Below are positions 47,827 through 60,217 of a stretch of DNA of 64,000 nucleotides, one piece after another. The stretch is taken from the NCBI RefSeq assembly GCF_002288925.2, contig NW_022098008.1, positions 3,294,889-3,358,888 on the forward strand. Reading direction: 5' to 3'. The notes beneath the pieces were generated by a model. The model did not search any database. It worked only from the letters and a program-made list of their open reading frames with translations, and was not told the origin of the DNA. The stretch comes from Delphinapterus leucas (taxonomy: Eukaryota > Chordata > Mammalia > Artiodactyla > Monodontidae). A program made the translations under genes and the position numbers. Within the stretch, counting starts at the first letter, position 1. Each line of letters begins with the position of its first letter.

Positions 47827-49554
47827 CTTGGGTGTCTGGGCCAATACCCATGTCTCCACGTGGGGTTAAGGACAATGTCCTCTTGAGACTTACGGGCAGA
47901 TGAGCCCAGAAGCTAACACACAGGCTTTGTCCTCAAAGAGATCAGATTGAAATATCAGCTCTATCCCGAGGCTGGAGAGCTTTTAATAAATGACTCCACT
48001 GTTAGGTACTTGAGGAGAACTACCTACATTCCAACTGTTTCTGTGAAGGTTAGACATGAAGCTGCCACATGATGCTCTGCTGGCTAGTGTGCAGACACGT
48101 CACGGGGACATACAACACTCAGAGTAGTGTAAACATGGATGAGCACGTAAGCAGCTCTCTCTAACTACATTAGTCCACGTGTAATGTTTGTTTCTGTTCA
48201 AAATTTTTTCTAATAATAGAAGCGTTTATTGGATTATAAACCTCAAGGCTCATTAAAATAACCAAATTGAAGTACTTCAAAATTAACTATTCATTTAAAT
48301 GTGACATTTTGAAATTTATTAATTTTATTATAGTTTATAAATGTTGCCTATACTTTATATGCATGTAAATTTTATAGAATCTAACTTTTATAAGCAAGGC
48401 CATGTTCCTGGACCTGGACACCTCAGCCTCTCATTATGTATCTAACTAGTAAATAAATAACTAGATTTTCCCCAACCTCTGCTCTGTGTGACAGCAATAT
48501 TAACACCACATTTTAGGACTTCCTTTCTGTGAAAATTTCCTGAATAATGATGTGCATGCATTAAGACAAACTCCAAAGCAACTGATATATCTGTTTCTTT
48601 ACAGATATATTATGTTAAACAACTAACTTTTCATATTAGGCACACCATACAACTTCCTACAGGATAATCTAAGGGGCTGGCTTTGCCTGGCCCTCTTCAG
48701 ATCCCATCCCATTTATTCCATAAACCAGATCCGTAGGGATGGCTTCTTTCTCCTCCTCAGGAAAGAAACGTGGTCTCTTTGATACACATTCAACAAACAC
48801 AAAAACTGACAAAATTCAACACGATGTTAAACGCCAGCAATCTCTCTCCATTGATATTTAAAATTTAGACATTTCAGATGCAGGAAATAATGCAATCCTC
48901 ATGCACTTACATCTTATAATGAGCGTGGAAAATGAAACATTGTGGAAGCTACTAGTTTTAAGTGTAGTATATATTAATTAGATATGTTAAATGTGTCTGT
49001 GCAGACATTATTAAATCATTAAATCAAACATCATTAACTGAGTTCATTCAGTCATCATTCCATCTCAATAGGAAGACCTGAGTCTTTTCTCACTGGTAAA
49101 ATTTGAACATTCAAGAAATTTCTCCTTTAAGTTCTGATGGTCTAAGAAACAAAATATGCTTCTTTCTTTTTAATAGATCTTAATTTCACTAAGGTGTTGC
49201 CCACAATTTGAGATTTTTTTCCCAATTTGGAGATGCTTTTTAAAAAACAATCTATCCTCAAAGTTTTAGATGGAGGCACTAAATTAATTTTCCAGTAGGG
49301 AGAATATTAGATTGGAAAGAATGACATATGTCATCCATCTTGATACATGAACCAACTCTTTTCTCTATTTTTTTTTATTAGATAGGAGAAACCAAATTGA
49401 GCAAAAACTTTAAATTAACACCTGAAAGAGCCATATATATGTTATATATATAAATATATATATAGAATGTGTCTGTAACCTGATAAATTAGCTACGAATA
49501 TACTACCTTCTGGGTCTCTAAATGACATTAAGATGTGAATACTTGTTTAGACCA
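47827..49554. other. Unique AT-rich sequence
   Basis: No firm repeat. Fragments near 47940-48060 and 48400-48500 vaguely resemble MIR but not well enough to call. An AT-rich simple run lies near 49434-49462. Confidence 0.35.
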
Positions 49555-49685
49555 ATTGTATCTACCATTTATTGGGTCCTAATCTGCTGCCTAGTACTAT
49601 AGATGGCTTATCTTGTTTGTGCCATATACTATGTTATGATAGGCATTACTATCATCATTTTCGTATTGAAGGAAGGGTCCTCGTT
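49555..49685 (-). mobile_element. MIR-type SINE fragment
   Basis: Reverse MIR order: 'ccatttattgggtcctaatctgctgcctagtactatagatggct', then 'gataggcattactatcatcattttcgtattgaagg' in place of consensus 'ggtaggtactattattatccccattttacagatgagg'. Confidence 0.6.
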
Positions 49686-51604
49686 AAAGGAGGCAGCCAG
49701 GAGTCTTCTCTCCTAAGAATAGTGGTTGAAACAGGTATGTGACTACATTTTGCCACTGTATTACAGCCAACATCTCTGATTTATAAACTAAGACTACAAT
49801 ATAGATCCCACAGAATAAAGTTTCTGTTGCTCCCTCAGAGATTTTAGAGAAACCTGGAATCCATCACATTGTAAAGCACAACTAATGTCCATAGTATTTA
49901 ATAGAAAAATATAATAACGCTAAAGAGACGTAGCTGAATTAAAATCAACGATGTTTGGGTGGTAATCTCCATTGAAGATCACAAACAAGATACGAAGAAT
50001 TTTTTTGCTGTTTTGGAGGGATTTGAAATAACAGAAAATATTTAAAGTTATTTAGAATATATTTGTTTACAATTCACACATTAAAATTTCTAAACTCCTA
50101 AATTCTCTCTTTTGTGGATAGCACGAGTGCACAAAACACTGTGTCAGGGTTTCCACTATAAAAGTTATTTCTCAGGGATGCATAACTTTTGCCATAAAAT
50201 GTGACCCCAGGCATTAACTATCTTTTCTCAACACAGAGACTGACATTTTTATGTGTAACTTTTCATATGCCTGCTGAAAAAAAAGCTAGTAGTAAAGTTG
50301 TTTTTAGGCCACATATAATTACTGAAAACATACTAGTATTGTAGCTTAAGGTGTGTTTGTACCTGAAATGCACTTATTGCAAGTCAAAAACCTTCATAAA
50401 ATGGTAGTTAATTAGTCTGTGATAGGCTCTAATCATATTTTAGTTGGAAACACTTATATGAGCCCTACATTTTGGTCTGGGGGTTACTGAGCCCTCCCCA
50501 CAGGCTTTATCTCCCCCTTTACCCTCCTTCTCACTTATCACGTGACCTAGTTCATTACACACAAAAGTGCTTTGTGGAATTACTGGTTTATGAGAGAGTG
50601 GCAGCATCTAGAACTTCCTATGAGAAATGAACATTGACTTTCTCTGAAAAAAAATATAAATGGATTTCCTTAATTGGACTTCAGGCATTGGAGCAATTAA
50701 TAATAGATTGTGTCATAGTGAGGGCTTTGTTTGTATTTAAAGCCATAAATTACAAGTATTAAATGTATATTTATTCCAGGTTAAACTCATTCCTAATTGA
50801 CATGTTACTTAGCCCAAGGCTTTTAAGATCTTTTAGTATAATTAAATTAATAGAAAGCTATAGATCACAGTATGATAAACAAACAGCCTAGACTTTAATA
50901 TGACAGATATACAGAACAGGCCATGTAAGTATATCATTATTATCGGTTTAGGTTCAGCAAAAATACCACCAGAATGGAAAGAAAAGAAGAGAAGTTGTGG
51001 CTGATGTGGGTGACATAAGGCATCTTTCTGGTCCCTGTCTGACTAGCCAGCATCAGAAATCCCAAGCTGGGTAGGAATTTCGTTATGAAAATTTCTTGGT
51101 TGGATCGATGCCTTACACCAGAAGCTCTTAAAACCCTACATCAAACATTTAAAGGTTATTATCATGGTCAATCCAGGCTTTGGGCAGTCAAAAAACATAA
51201 TGGTATTTCATGTATGTGGTGCAGAATTAGCCACCTCTAGTTCCTATCATTTTTAAAACCTTTATTTATATTTATATAGTTTTTAGTGCTAAATGCATTT
51301 TGTAAAGTCTATTGACCCAGTATGTAACATGGGCTTCAGTCTTACAATTTCATTTATTCAAAGGACTCAGAATGCTTTACAAACATTTGTTTGCCTTGTT
51401 TGTTTGACAATATTCTGAAGAGACAAAAATAACCTTCTCTAATAGGAGGAAAGACTGAGATATAGACCATGTCTACAGGCTGAATTGTTTTATTTCCAAT
51501 CAAAATGGTTTATTGTTGAACCTGATGTGGGCACCCGTGTGTCTTCTTGGTCCCAAGGGAATCTTGCCCTCATGCTCACATGTCTGGTGTTCTGTTTCCC
51601 TGAG
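49686..51604. other. Unique AT-rich sequence; possible conserved block
   Basis: No repeat recognised. 50650-50900 is repeat-free with many AATTA/TAATTG words (gcaattaataat, cctaattgacatg) and no frame. This could be a conserved non-coding element, which is an impression only. Confidence 0.3.
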
Positions 51605-51745
51605 ATTTGTCATTTTAGGTGTCTCTTCTTTGTGCCAGATTAATTGGCCCTCAAGTACCAGAGGCCTCTTATTAATCTTTGTATCCCCAATGGCCACATT
51701 GCCAAGCACATAGTATGTGTGTGATAAACACCTGTCTAATGAAGA
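51605..51745 (+). mobile_element. L2 LINE 3' end
   Basis: 'ttaatctttgtatccccaatggccacattgccaagcacatagtatgtgtgtgataaacacctg' parallels the L2 end 'tttgtatccccagtgcctagcacagtgcctggcacatagtaggtgctcaataaa'. Confidence 0.7.
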
Positions 51746-52289
51746 AATGCATTATTCTCATATGCATTATAAGGACATTTCTTATTATTGAGATGATTCC
51801 TCTTCACACAGCAGATAAAGCCTGGGAGGAGCAGGGGCCTGTTCAAGATAAAACACAAGGCCTGTGCAGCCTTTGATCCTTATGCAAGATTCTATGGCTG
51901 GGGTTTCTAAATTCTCTAAATCTGTTAGTCACTTCTCAAGTGTGATCAAACATATGGTAGGCCCTAAAAGCCAAACCAACAGGGGGACTTGTAAGACTGA
52001 ACTTGAATAGTTAATGAATGCCTATTACTGTTTTTGAGTCTATGGGTATTACCAGTTCTCATTCCCCAAGAGGTGTTTAGACAGTGTTTTGCTGTGTTGA
52101 CAAAATAAAGTTTTGCTGCTCTTATTTTGGAGAGGCTGGATGTATCAGTGAAGCCTCCAGCATGATTTATAACCATAGTTGGGTTTTTATTATTTGGTGT
52201 CCGGGCAAGGATTTTTAGGCAAAAAGTTGCTCAGGGTAAGTTGTCACCTTACCCTGTGTGACATGGCCAGTGTGGGGTTTTCTATACCA
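51746..52289. other. Unique sequence
   Basis: Nothing recognised. Confidence 0.4.
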
Positions 52290-52555
52290 TTTTGACTTTC
52301 TAAAGTTTTTTTTTTTTTAATATACTTTTACATTTTGGGATAATTTTGATTCACAGAAAACTTGCAAAGGTGGTACTACGCCCCCAGTTGCCCCCCATGG
52401 TAATATTTTACTTCATCATGATGCACTTGTCACAAGTGAGGGACAAACATCCATATACTGCTCTGAATTAAACTCTATAATTTAATCAATTGTCACTGGT
52501 TTTCCCACTAATGTCCTTTTGTTATTCTAGGATCCCCTCCAGGAGACCACGCTGT
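52290..52555 (-). mobile_element. Old L1M 3' region, antisense
   Basis: Begins with T-rich sequence, then 'cagaaaacttgcaaaggtggtac', 'cccactaatgtccttttgttattctaggatcccctccagg'. This is the reverse 3' UTR of old L1 (L1MC-L1ME range) and matches the layout of 55705-56415. Confidence 0.65.
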
Positions 52556-53834
52556 GAATCAAGGCTGCACTTGACTCTTCAGATATTCAGAGGGTTTCTC
52601 TCCAGTGTCTCCCAGACAAATCGTGGGTGCCTCCCTCCTTGCCCCAATTCTTGCTCTGATTATTTAACCATGTGGAAGGTGGGCATGACGGACCCATTTG
52701 AATGGCCATAGAGCACTTGCTCCAATAATCTGTATATTTCCCATGAAACCTGATAAAACTATTTTGGCAGGCAAATTAATAGAGATGCTGCTTCAAACAG
52801 CCCTTCTGATTCTGTATCAGCACAAAGAGAAAACCCATGCCAAAAAAACCTTAAATATTCTAACCAAGCTAATCATAACATGTCATAAAACTACTTCCCT
52901 GATACTAATATAATGACCTTGTGTTGCTTTCTTTTATTCTCTGTCTCAACAGGAAAGGCTGAGGGTCCAGTATGCCTTAACTGGAAATGTATGTCACCAG
53001 CAGGAAGCAATTAAACAAATCAGTACTGGTTTAAGACAGTCCAGGATTTCATATTAGTGAGCAAACACAGGGTGCATAAGGACCATGCATTCCATCGAAA
53101 GTTTTGTACAAGGGACATTTTTCCACAGGCCAGAGCTATCATAGTTTTGTAACATGAATAATTCCAAAAACTCAAATGTACTTTTGCTCAGGTCTATGCC
53201 ATTCCTTGGAATATATTCTACAGAATATATCCTGCAAGAGGACAATCCTAGCTGTGCTGACAGTTTAGTCAATGCATGTCTGACTTCTCCTTGGGGAGGA
53301 CAGTGTGGGCTAGAAGTGACAGGTATGTACTTTTCTAATGAAATGGGCCATTAAAATTTAACTAAGAATATAGGGCATAATCTTAGTTTCTAAAGCCTTA
53401 CTCAACAATCAGAAGCACATTCAATTTACCTCTAAGACTTTTAAAAGAAATGTAGAAAAATTGATGTGAAAGACTGTCAGATCCAACAGTTATGTCAATG
53501 TATATGTTTGAATCTGTTATTTCCTTGGTCTATTTAATTTTGTGCCTAAGGGCTTTGAAACCATCTATTCTAGAGAGTAAGGTCTTTATCTAGGACTTTC
53601 ATAGGTCGTTTAGCTTTATTATTCTGCACAATGATTCTAAATCCAGTAATCTCTGTGGGGCCCTTAAAATACATCTCTAAGTCCAATTACTTAATTATGA
53701 ATTAAAAAGCACAAAAGTTGAATCTGCGCAATTACATGACTTACTGGATGCTATAATTTCTTTAGGTATACCTCAATTAAAATTTCAAAAGTTCTGAATA
53801 TTGTATTCTACTTTTAAATCTTATCAGTTTAAAT
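52556..53834. other. Unique sequence
   Basis: Nothing recognised. Two overlapping frames at 53054-53354 are chance. Confidence 0.4.
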
Positions 53835-54655
53835 GTGCCTCACTATTGGTGGGAATGTAAATTAGTGCAACCACTATGGAAAGCTCTGTGGAGATTCCTC
53901 AAAAACCTTAAAAAGAGAACCATCAAATGATACAACAATCCCGCTTCTGGGTGTATATCCAAAGGAAATGAAAACAGGAACACAAAGACATATCTGCACT
54001 CCCATGTTCATTGCAGCCTTATTCACAATAGCTAAGATATGGAAACAACCTAAGTGTCCATCGATGGGCGAAAGGACAAGAGAATATAATGTGTGTACAT
54101 ATGTATGTATATGTATATACATACACACATACATGTTAATACATATAAAAATCTACCATGAGAAAGAAGAAAATCCTGCTGTTTGTGACATGGATGGACC
54201 TTGAGGGTGTTGTGCTGAGTGAAATAAGTCAGACAGAGAAAGACAAATACTGTATGACCTCATTTACATATGGAATCTAACAAAAAGTTAAACTCCTAGA
54301 AACAGATTAGGAAAGTGGTTTCCAGGGTCTGGGGGGCAGGATGCGAGAAATAGGAAGAGTTGAAAAAAGGTACAAACTTTCAGCTATAAGATGAATAAGG
54401 TCTGAGGATCTAAAGTATAAGACGGTGACTATAGTTGAAAACACCATATTGTATTACTGAAATTTCCTAAGAGGGTAGAACTTACATGCTCTCACATAAA
54501 AAAAGCGGGATGATAGATGTATTAATTAACTAGTAACTAGATGGGGGGGGATCCTTTTACAATGTATACCTATATCAAATCACCACAGTGCACACTTCAA
54601 ATATAATTTTCTATGTCAATTATACCTCAATACAGCTGAAAAAAATAAAGAAATA
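53835..54655 (+). mobile_element. Old L1 (L1M) 3' end with ORF2 tail
   Basis: Starts inside the ORF2 C-terminus ('cactattggtgggaatgtaaatt', '...ccaaccactatggaaag', 'cattgcagccttattcacaatagctaagatatggaaacaacc') and runs through the 3' UTR ('ggtttccagggtctgggg', 'tatacctcaatacagctg') to an A-rich tail near 54640-54655. A TA-rich hairpin, arms at 54102-54112 and 54115-54125, sits inside it. No intact frame remains. Confidence 0.85.
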
Positions 54656-55704
54656 AAGACAGGTACCTAAGTCCATGTAACTATGGATTCTCTTCCCCAT
54701 GTTTACTACCTGCTGTGGTTAGGTTATCAGTAATTCTTTGATCAGGGGAAGTTTACAAGAGGCAGGACTAGGTTGACTGCTCCTCACAATATGAAGGTTA
54801 GAATCAATGACACATTTTAATTGATTTTATATTAAAAAAAATAAAACAAACAAGTGGCAACCTTCTCAACTCCAACCCACTCCATAGTATGGGGATGAGC
54901 AATCTAAAGAGAGATGAAAGGGCAGTTAAACTGGATTGTAAGATTGAAATGGAATGCAAAGTCCAGATGGACTTTGATTAGTAAAGTCCCTTTATGCTCT
55001 GAAAGAGACTGGCCTTGGGTTCCTCACAAAACAATGGCTGGGATTTCTGCATTGGGATAAGTGGTTCATGTGGGCTGCTTCTCAAGTTTCCCTGTTGGTC
55101 AAGGATGCCATCTGGAAGGCTGCTGAAACGGATGAACGCTGGCCACAGGCATTAGACCTTATCAGTGAGAACCATAAATTACTTAAACAGTCGATAAAAG
55201 AAAAGAACAGAAAAAAGAAATGTGAGTGAATTCTGTGTTCAATGGATTAATTGTCTCATTTATGTAACTTGTGGTTAACCTCACTCAGCATTCTTCACAT
55301 TGTTGGGTCTGTGCTTAACTCTGCAATAGTCTGATGATCACCATGAAAGAGTGCAAGAAAAAGAAATCTGAAGCCTCCTGGATGTTTTATCAAATATGTA
55401 ATAAAGTTCCTTTGTCTTCCCACTCGATTAAATACAACCAGAAGGCTGGAATACTTTCAGTAAGGTGTGTCTGGAGGCATTAAAATTTTGTTGTTTTTCT
55501 TTGTGTTAATCTCTAAACCAAACAAAAACTGTTCCAGTCTGTCTCTGGTTGCACATGTTATTTTTTAAAACTGCTTAAGCATACTAAATTAATACAAACC
55601 AAAATTGGTTTAAATTGGACAAGGCAGTTGGAAAGAGTTTTAAAATTTAGTCTTAAATAACAAAGTTGGGTTCTTACTCATTTCAATTAGTATAAGCTAA
55701 TGTG
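54656..55704. other. Unique sequence
   Basis: Nothing recognised. Confidence 0.4.
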
Positions 55705-56415
55705 ACATAATATATATACATTTTTAAATTTTATTACGGAATAAATTTAGATTTAGAAAAAAGTTGCTAAGATAGTACAAAGAGTTCCAGTATACCCATC
55801 ACAAGATTCTTCTGTTAACATATTACATAACAACGTCAGATGTGTCAAAACTAAACAAGCAATATTCATACAATACTATTAATTGAACTATGGATTATCT
55901 GAATATTACCAGTTTTTTCACTAGTGTTCTTTTTCTGTTCCAAGATCCAACCCAGGATTATACATTGCCTTGTTCATCATGTCTCCTTTGATGAGTGAAT
56001 TTTTCGGTCTCCCATTGTTTTATGAATTTGAGAGTTTTGAAGAATGCTAAAGTAGTATTTGTAGCATGCCCTTCAGTTTGGGTCTCTCTGATGTCTTCCC
56101 ACCATTGGATTGGAGTTATGGATTTGGGGGAAGAAAACCAACAGAGCTGAGGTGCCTTCATCATTTCACATCAGTAAATTCACGGGAGCCACAGGCATTA
56201 CTGGCTGAGTCAGCCTCGACCAGTTGGTGCATGTCGTGGTGCCAGGTGTGTCCACTTGTAAGTGGCTATGTTTCCCTTTCCAGACTCCATTGTTTGCAAG
56301 GAGGTCAATGCATCTAGGCTGCACTAGGTGTGGGAGATCCAGCTACACCTTCCAGAGTGGGAGTGTCAACTTAGAGTATTTGGAAATTTTCTGTGAGAAA
56401 GATTTGTGACATTCT
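55705..56415 (-). mobile_element. Old L1M 3' region, antisense
   Basis: Reverse order of old L1 3' UTR: 'gctaagatagtacaaagagttcc', 'tgttaacatattacataac', 'cactagtgttctttttctgttccaagatccaacccagg', 'tcatcatgtctcctttgatgag', 'cttcagtttgggtctctctgatgtcttcccaccattgg', 'atttgggggaagaaaacc'. A second copy of the type seen at 52290-52555, extending further. Confidence 0.75.
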
Positions 56416-57035
56416 ATTTTCAAAGGAATAAAACTTTTCATGTAGAAAAGGTTTGATGATTTATCGCAGGCCACTGCAGCACACACTTCTGAAACTACGC
56501 TGTGATAATGTCCTGTGGATGTCTGCCTTGCCCCGCTAATTATCAAATGGGAGAAACAGCCAGTGACAAATCTTTCGGAGATAAAGGTATGATTTCTTCA
56601 TTTTTCTACGTCATATGTTGTCAACATATACCAAGAGAATTTTGAATAGAAACATCTTTTCTGAGGGAAACATAAGAAACATGGAAAATTCATCCTGGTA
56701 AGGTGAGAGCCTAGAACAGGATTATGCTCTACATTAACCAAGTGAAACAGCTTATAATTTATTTGACTTTAGTATAATAATTCTGCAAACAAATCCATTA
56801 GTCTTGATATCTTTTCTCTAGGAATGATACCTGTGAGACTATAGCTTAAGCCGAATGGTGACAAATGACATTAAACTGTTAAGTTTTTAAGTTCAGGGTA
56901 GTCAGCATATACATATTATATGACACAATTTAATAGCAATTTGCCTTAAATCTCTACCAGTCCAGAACTTTACATTTTGTGCGTTGTCTCTATGATAATT
57001 GATTTTAAAAGCAGTTAATAAAAAATAGAAGTGTG
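56416..57035. other. Unique AT-rich sequence
   Basis: Nothing recognised. Confidence 0.4.
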
Positions 57036-57590
57036 ATATTGTATTACTTACATATTGCTGCAGAACAAATTATTATAAAGTTTAGTGGCTTAGAACAAGA
57101 CACACTCTGGTCTTAGAGTTTTTTGTGGATCAAGTATCTAGGCATGCCTCTGCTGGGACCTCTGCCTAAGTCTCTCAAAGACCTTAGTAAAGGTGTTGTC
57201 CCTGGTTGGGGTCTAATCTGAGATTCAACTGGGGAAGGGTCTGCTTCCAAGCTGACTTACATGGCTGTTGGCAGGTGCTGTTTTCTTTTGAGCTGTGTCA
57301 CGAGGATAAAAGTTAAGTTCCTTGCTTGCCCTTGGCCAGGAGCCCATCTCATTTCCTTGCCACGTGGGCACGGTCAACACCAAAGCCAGCATGAGAGAGA
57401 GTCTGATAAAAAGATGGATGTCATAGTATCTGCTGTTCAGTCACCAAATACCTCCCCTCGACTTTACCATATTCTACCAGGTTGATTTGATGGGGTGGTC
57501 CAGTCCCCCCTCAAGGAGAGGGAATCACACAAGTCTGTGGCTATCAGGAAGCAGGGATTATTGAGGATCATTTTAGAAGCTACCTACAAG
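57036..57590. mobile_element. Ancient LTR/MER-type repeat, family uncertain
   Basis: Blocks 'tattgctgcagaacaaattatta', 'tttagtggcttagaac', 'ctgcttccaagctgacttacatggctgttggcagg', 'ttccttgccacgtgggc' and 'aagggagggaatcacac'-like sequence ending 'ttagaagctaccta' fall in the order of a common eutherian repeat of about 550 bp. I recognise the pattern but not the name or orientation securely. Confidence 0.5.
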
Positions 57591-58759
57591 AATCATATTT
57601 TTGTAAGAAATGTGTTGTGTGCCTTATTAGTGACTAAGTTATACATTAAAGTTGTGAGTAGCTCTTGTTCTACAGAAACTGGATATTTAGAATTAAGCTT
57701 ACAAGCTTAAAAAAGAAGAGCAATCCATTTATTAAGGGTTATTAGGGTTGCAATACATTATTTATTATGGAGAAAACCTGGTATAAATGGGTACAACAGT
57801 AACTTTGCTATGCTGGACATCCTTAGTAGCCTTTTGAAGAAAGAAGGCAATCTTTTGAAGTTTTAATTATGCAATCCAGGGAAACCCAGTTATGGAAGAA
57901 TTACCTATGATTCAACAAAGAGAAGGGTGTGGAAAAAATGCTCTAACTGAGTAGGAGAAGAAAAAGAGGGGGAAAAAGTGACACCTGAGTATTTATGAAG
58001 AGTGACAAAGGACCAAACATTCTTATAGAGGAAATAAACTGGTCAGAAGTAATTAACTAACATCCTAAGACTGTCTGTAGGTACACCAAGACTCCTTTTG
58101 AGTAAAAGCAAGACTACTCCCTGATGGGACCTGAAGTTGCATAAGACACAAGCTTTTGTTTTACCTGAATCTCTGTTAACTAACACTTTAGGGTCTGCAT
58201 TTAACAGACGCAAGAGGATAGATGCATCCGAGATGTTCACTTCTCAGCTTTTTAGCCTTCCTGCCATTGAAAATCTATCAAACTTCAAGACAAAGAAGAA
58301 ATATTTTTGAAGATGCCAGAGAAGTTAGAGGTACATTGTTCTTTGAATATTCTAAAACCTACTCTTAGACTTAGTCTGTAATCTTCTTGAAAAAATATCT
58401 CATTCTTCCAACCATTTCAAGAAACTCTGATAAAACAATTGTTCTATATCATATAGACTTCTAAGCTACGATCATTTTACTTATTTTCTATCAGAATTAA
58501 ACCCATGGTCCAAAGTTATAATACCTTTAAGTTCAAATACACTCCTGCATCTTCTCTCTGTGCCAATTCACAGCTCTAGATAAACCCACACTCCTACCCT
58601 TGTTGTACTTGTACTTTCACACTGAGAAGTTCTAGGAAAAAGTATAGCACAGCTAATTTGATGATGTTTTCATAAAAAACAAGGTTAAGGAGACAGTATG
58701 GCATAGCCTAGGTTGAGAATGTGGGGACTGAAGCTAGAATGCCTGAAAGAAAGACCCAG
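57591..58759. other. Unique sequence
   Basis: Nothing recognised. Confidence 0.4.
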
Positions 58760-59470
58760 TACATTAGGTTGATGCAAAATAAAACCATAATGAGATGACA
58801 ATACACATGCATTAGAACAACTGAGATTAAAAACATTTGGCCATACCAACTTTTGGTGACAGTGTGGTGGGCTGGTAAGAATGTAAAATGGTACTATTAA
58901 TTCAGTGTCATAGTTTCTCAATAATAACTAATACCTATCATATGATCCAGCCATCCCACTACTAGCTTTTAACCCAAGAGAAAAGGAAATATAGTCCATA
59001 CAAAAATCTACCTGTACATGAATGTTCCTAGCAGCTTTGTTTGCTATAGCCAAAAAATGGAAACAAGTTAAATGCTCATCAAAAGGTAAACAAATTGTGG
59101 TGTATCCATGACATGGAATACTATTCAGAAATAAAAATGAATAAACTATCGATGCATCAAGACAATGGGTGAATTTCAAAATAACCTTGCTGAGTAAAAG
59201 AAGCCAGATTAAAAGGGTATATACTGTACAATTTCATTTATAAAACTCTGGAGAATGCAAATTGGTTCATATTTACAGAAAATGGATTCTGGGGAGAGTG
59301 TGGTGAGGGACATAAGGGAGGAATAGGTCAGCATGAGGATATTCAGGAGTGATGAATACGTTCACTGTGTTGATTCTGGTGATGGTCTCATGGGTGTGTA
59401 CATATATCAAAACTTAGATTGTATACTTTAAATGTGTATGTCAATTACACCTTGCTAAGGCTGTTCAGAA
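58760..59470 (+). mobile_element. Old L1M ORF2 tail and 3' UTR
   Basis: Reads as degraded L1: 'atgagatgacaatacacatgc', 'gatccagccatcccactactagc', 'tagcagctttgtttgctatagccaaaaaatggaaaca', 'gacatggaatactattcag', 'gaatacgttcactgtgttgattctggtgatggt', 'catatatcaaaacttag', 'tgtcaattacaccttgc'. Frameshifted throughout and older than the copy at 60.2 kb. Confidence 0.8.
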
Positions 59471-60217
59471 AATTTCTAACCACAATGTAAGATGACTAGA
59501 ATTTTAAAACAAAGCATTAAAATTTTAAATTGTGGAAAAATGAAAGGCGGTCAAGGAATTACCATCAAAACAAGTTGCTATACCCAGATCACTAAAGTGT
59601 GAATTATTGCAGGTTTTCAAACCAAATCAACAGCAAGTTCCCAATCTGCTTACATATCTTCAGAAAATCAAAGGAGTAAATGCCTCCTGACCCCAATGTT
59701 TGGAAGTCAGCAAGACAAAGCAAACCCAGTGAAGAAAATCAGCCAATCACACTTACATGTGGAGATGCAAAATACTAGATACAATACTATTAGGTCAAAT
59801 ATAGCAATATACTCTTTCTGAAAACCCTCAAAACCAAGCATGGTGCTGTGTAGAAATGTAAATACCAGAGGTTAAATGAGAACTATTACCAGGAGCAAAG
59901 TTATGAGATTACAAACCCCCAAATTTAACTTCTAACCTGCTTCAAAATCAAGATCAATCTCTTAATATATTATAATAAAAAAGAAAGTTGAAAAATATGT
60001 TAAGGAATATCTTTCTTAACCAAGAGCTATTATATACTTAAGGGTAAACCTTTCATACATTCCTATTACTAGGATTATTTAGGCCAATTTTGAATATTTC
60101 AGTCTACACTTAGAGAAAAGAAAAAAATTACAAATGCTATACATAAAAATAAATTATTATTTGTGAATAAATTATGCATCTATTTGAAAAATGCAAGAGG
60201 ATCAACTGGTAGGGTTA
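59471..60217. other. AT-rich sequence, nothing firm
   Basis: No family recognised. It may include unrecognised old LINE sequence, since the flanks on both sides are L1. Confidence 0.3.

Noticed and set aside
47694..47903. Cys/Val-rich small proteins in two plus frames
   Set aside because: Translation of the degenerate GT repeat; both frames are open for the same compositional reason.
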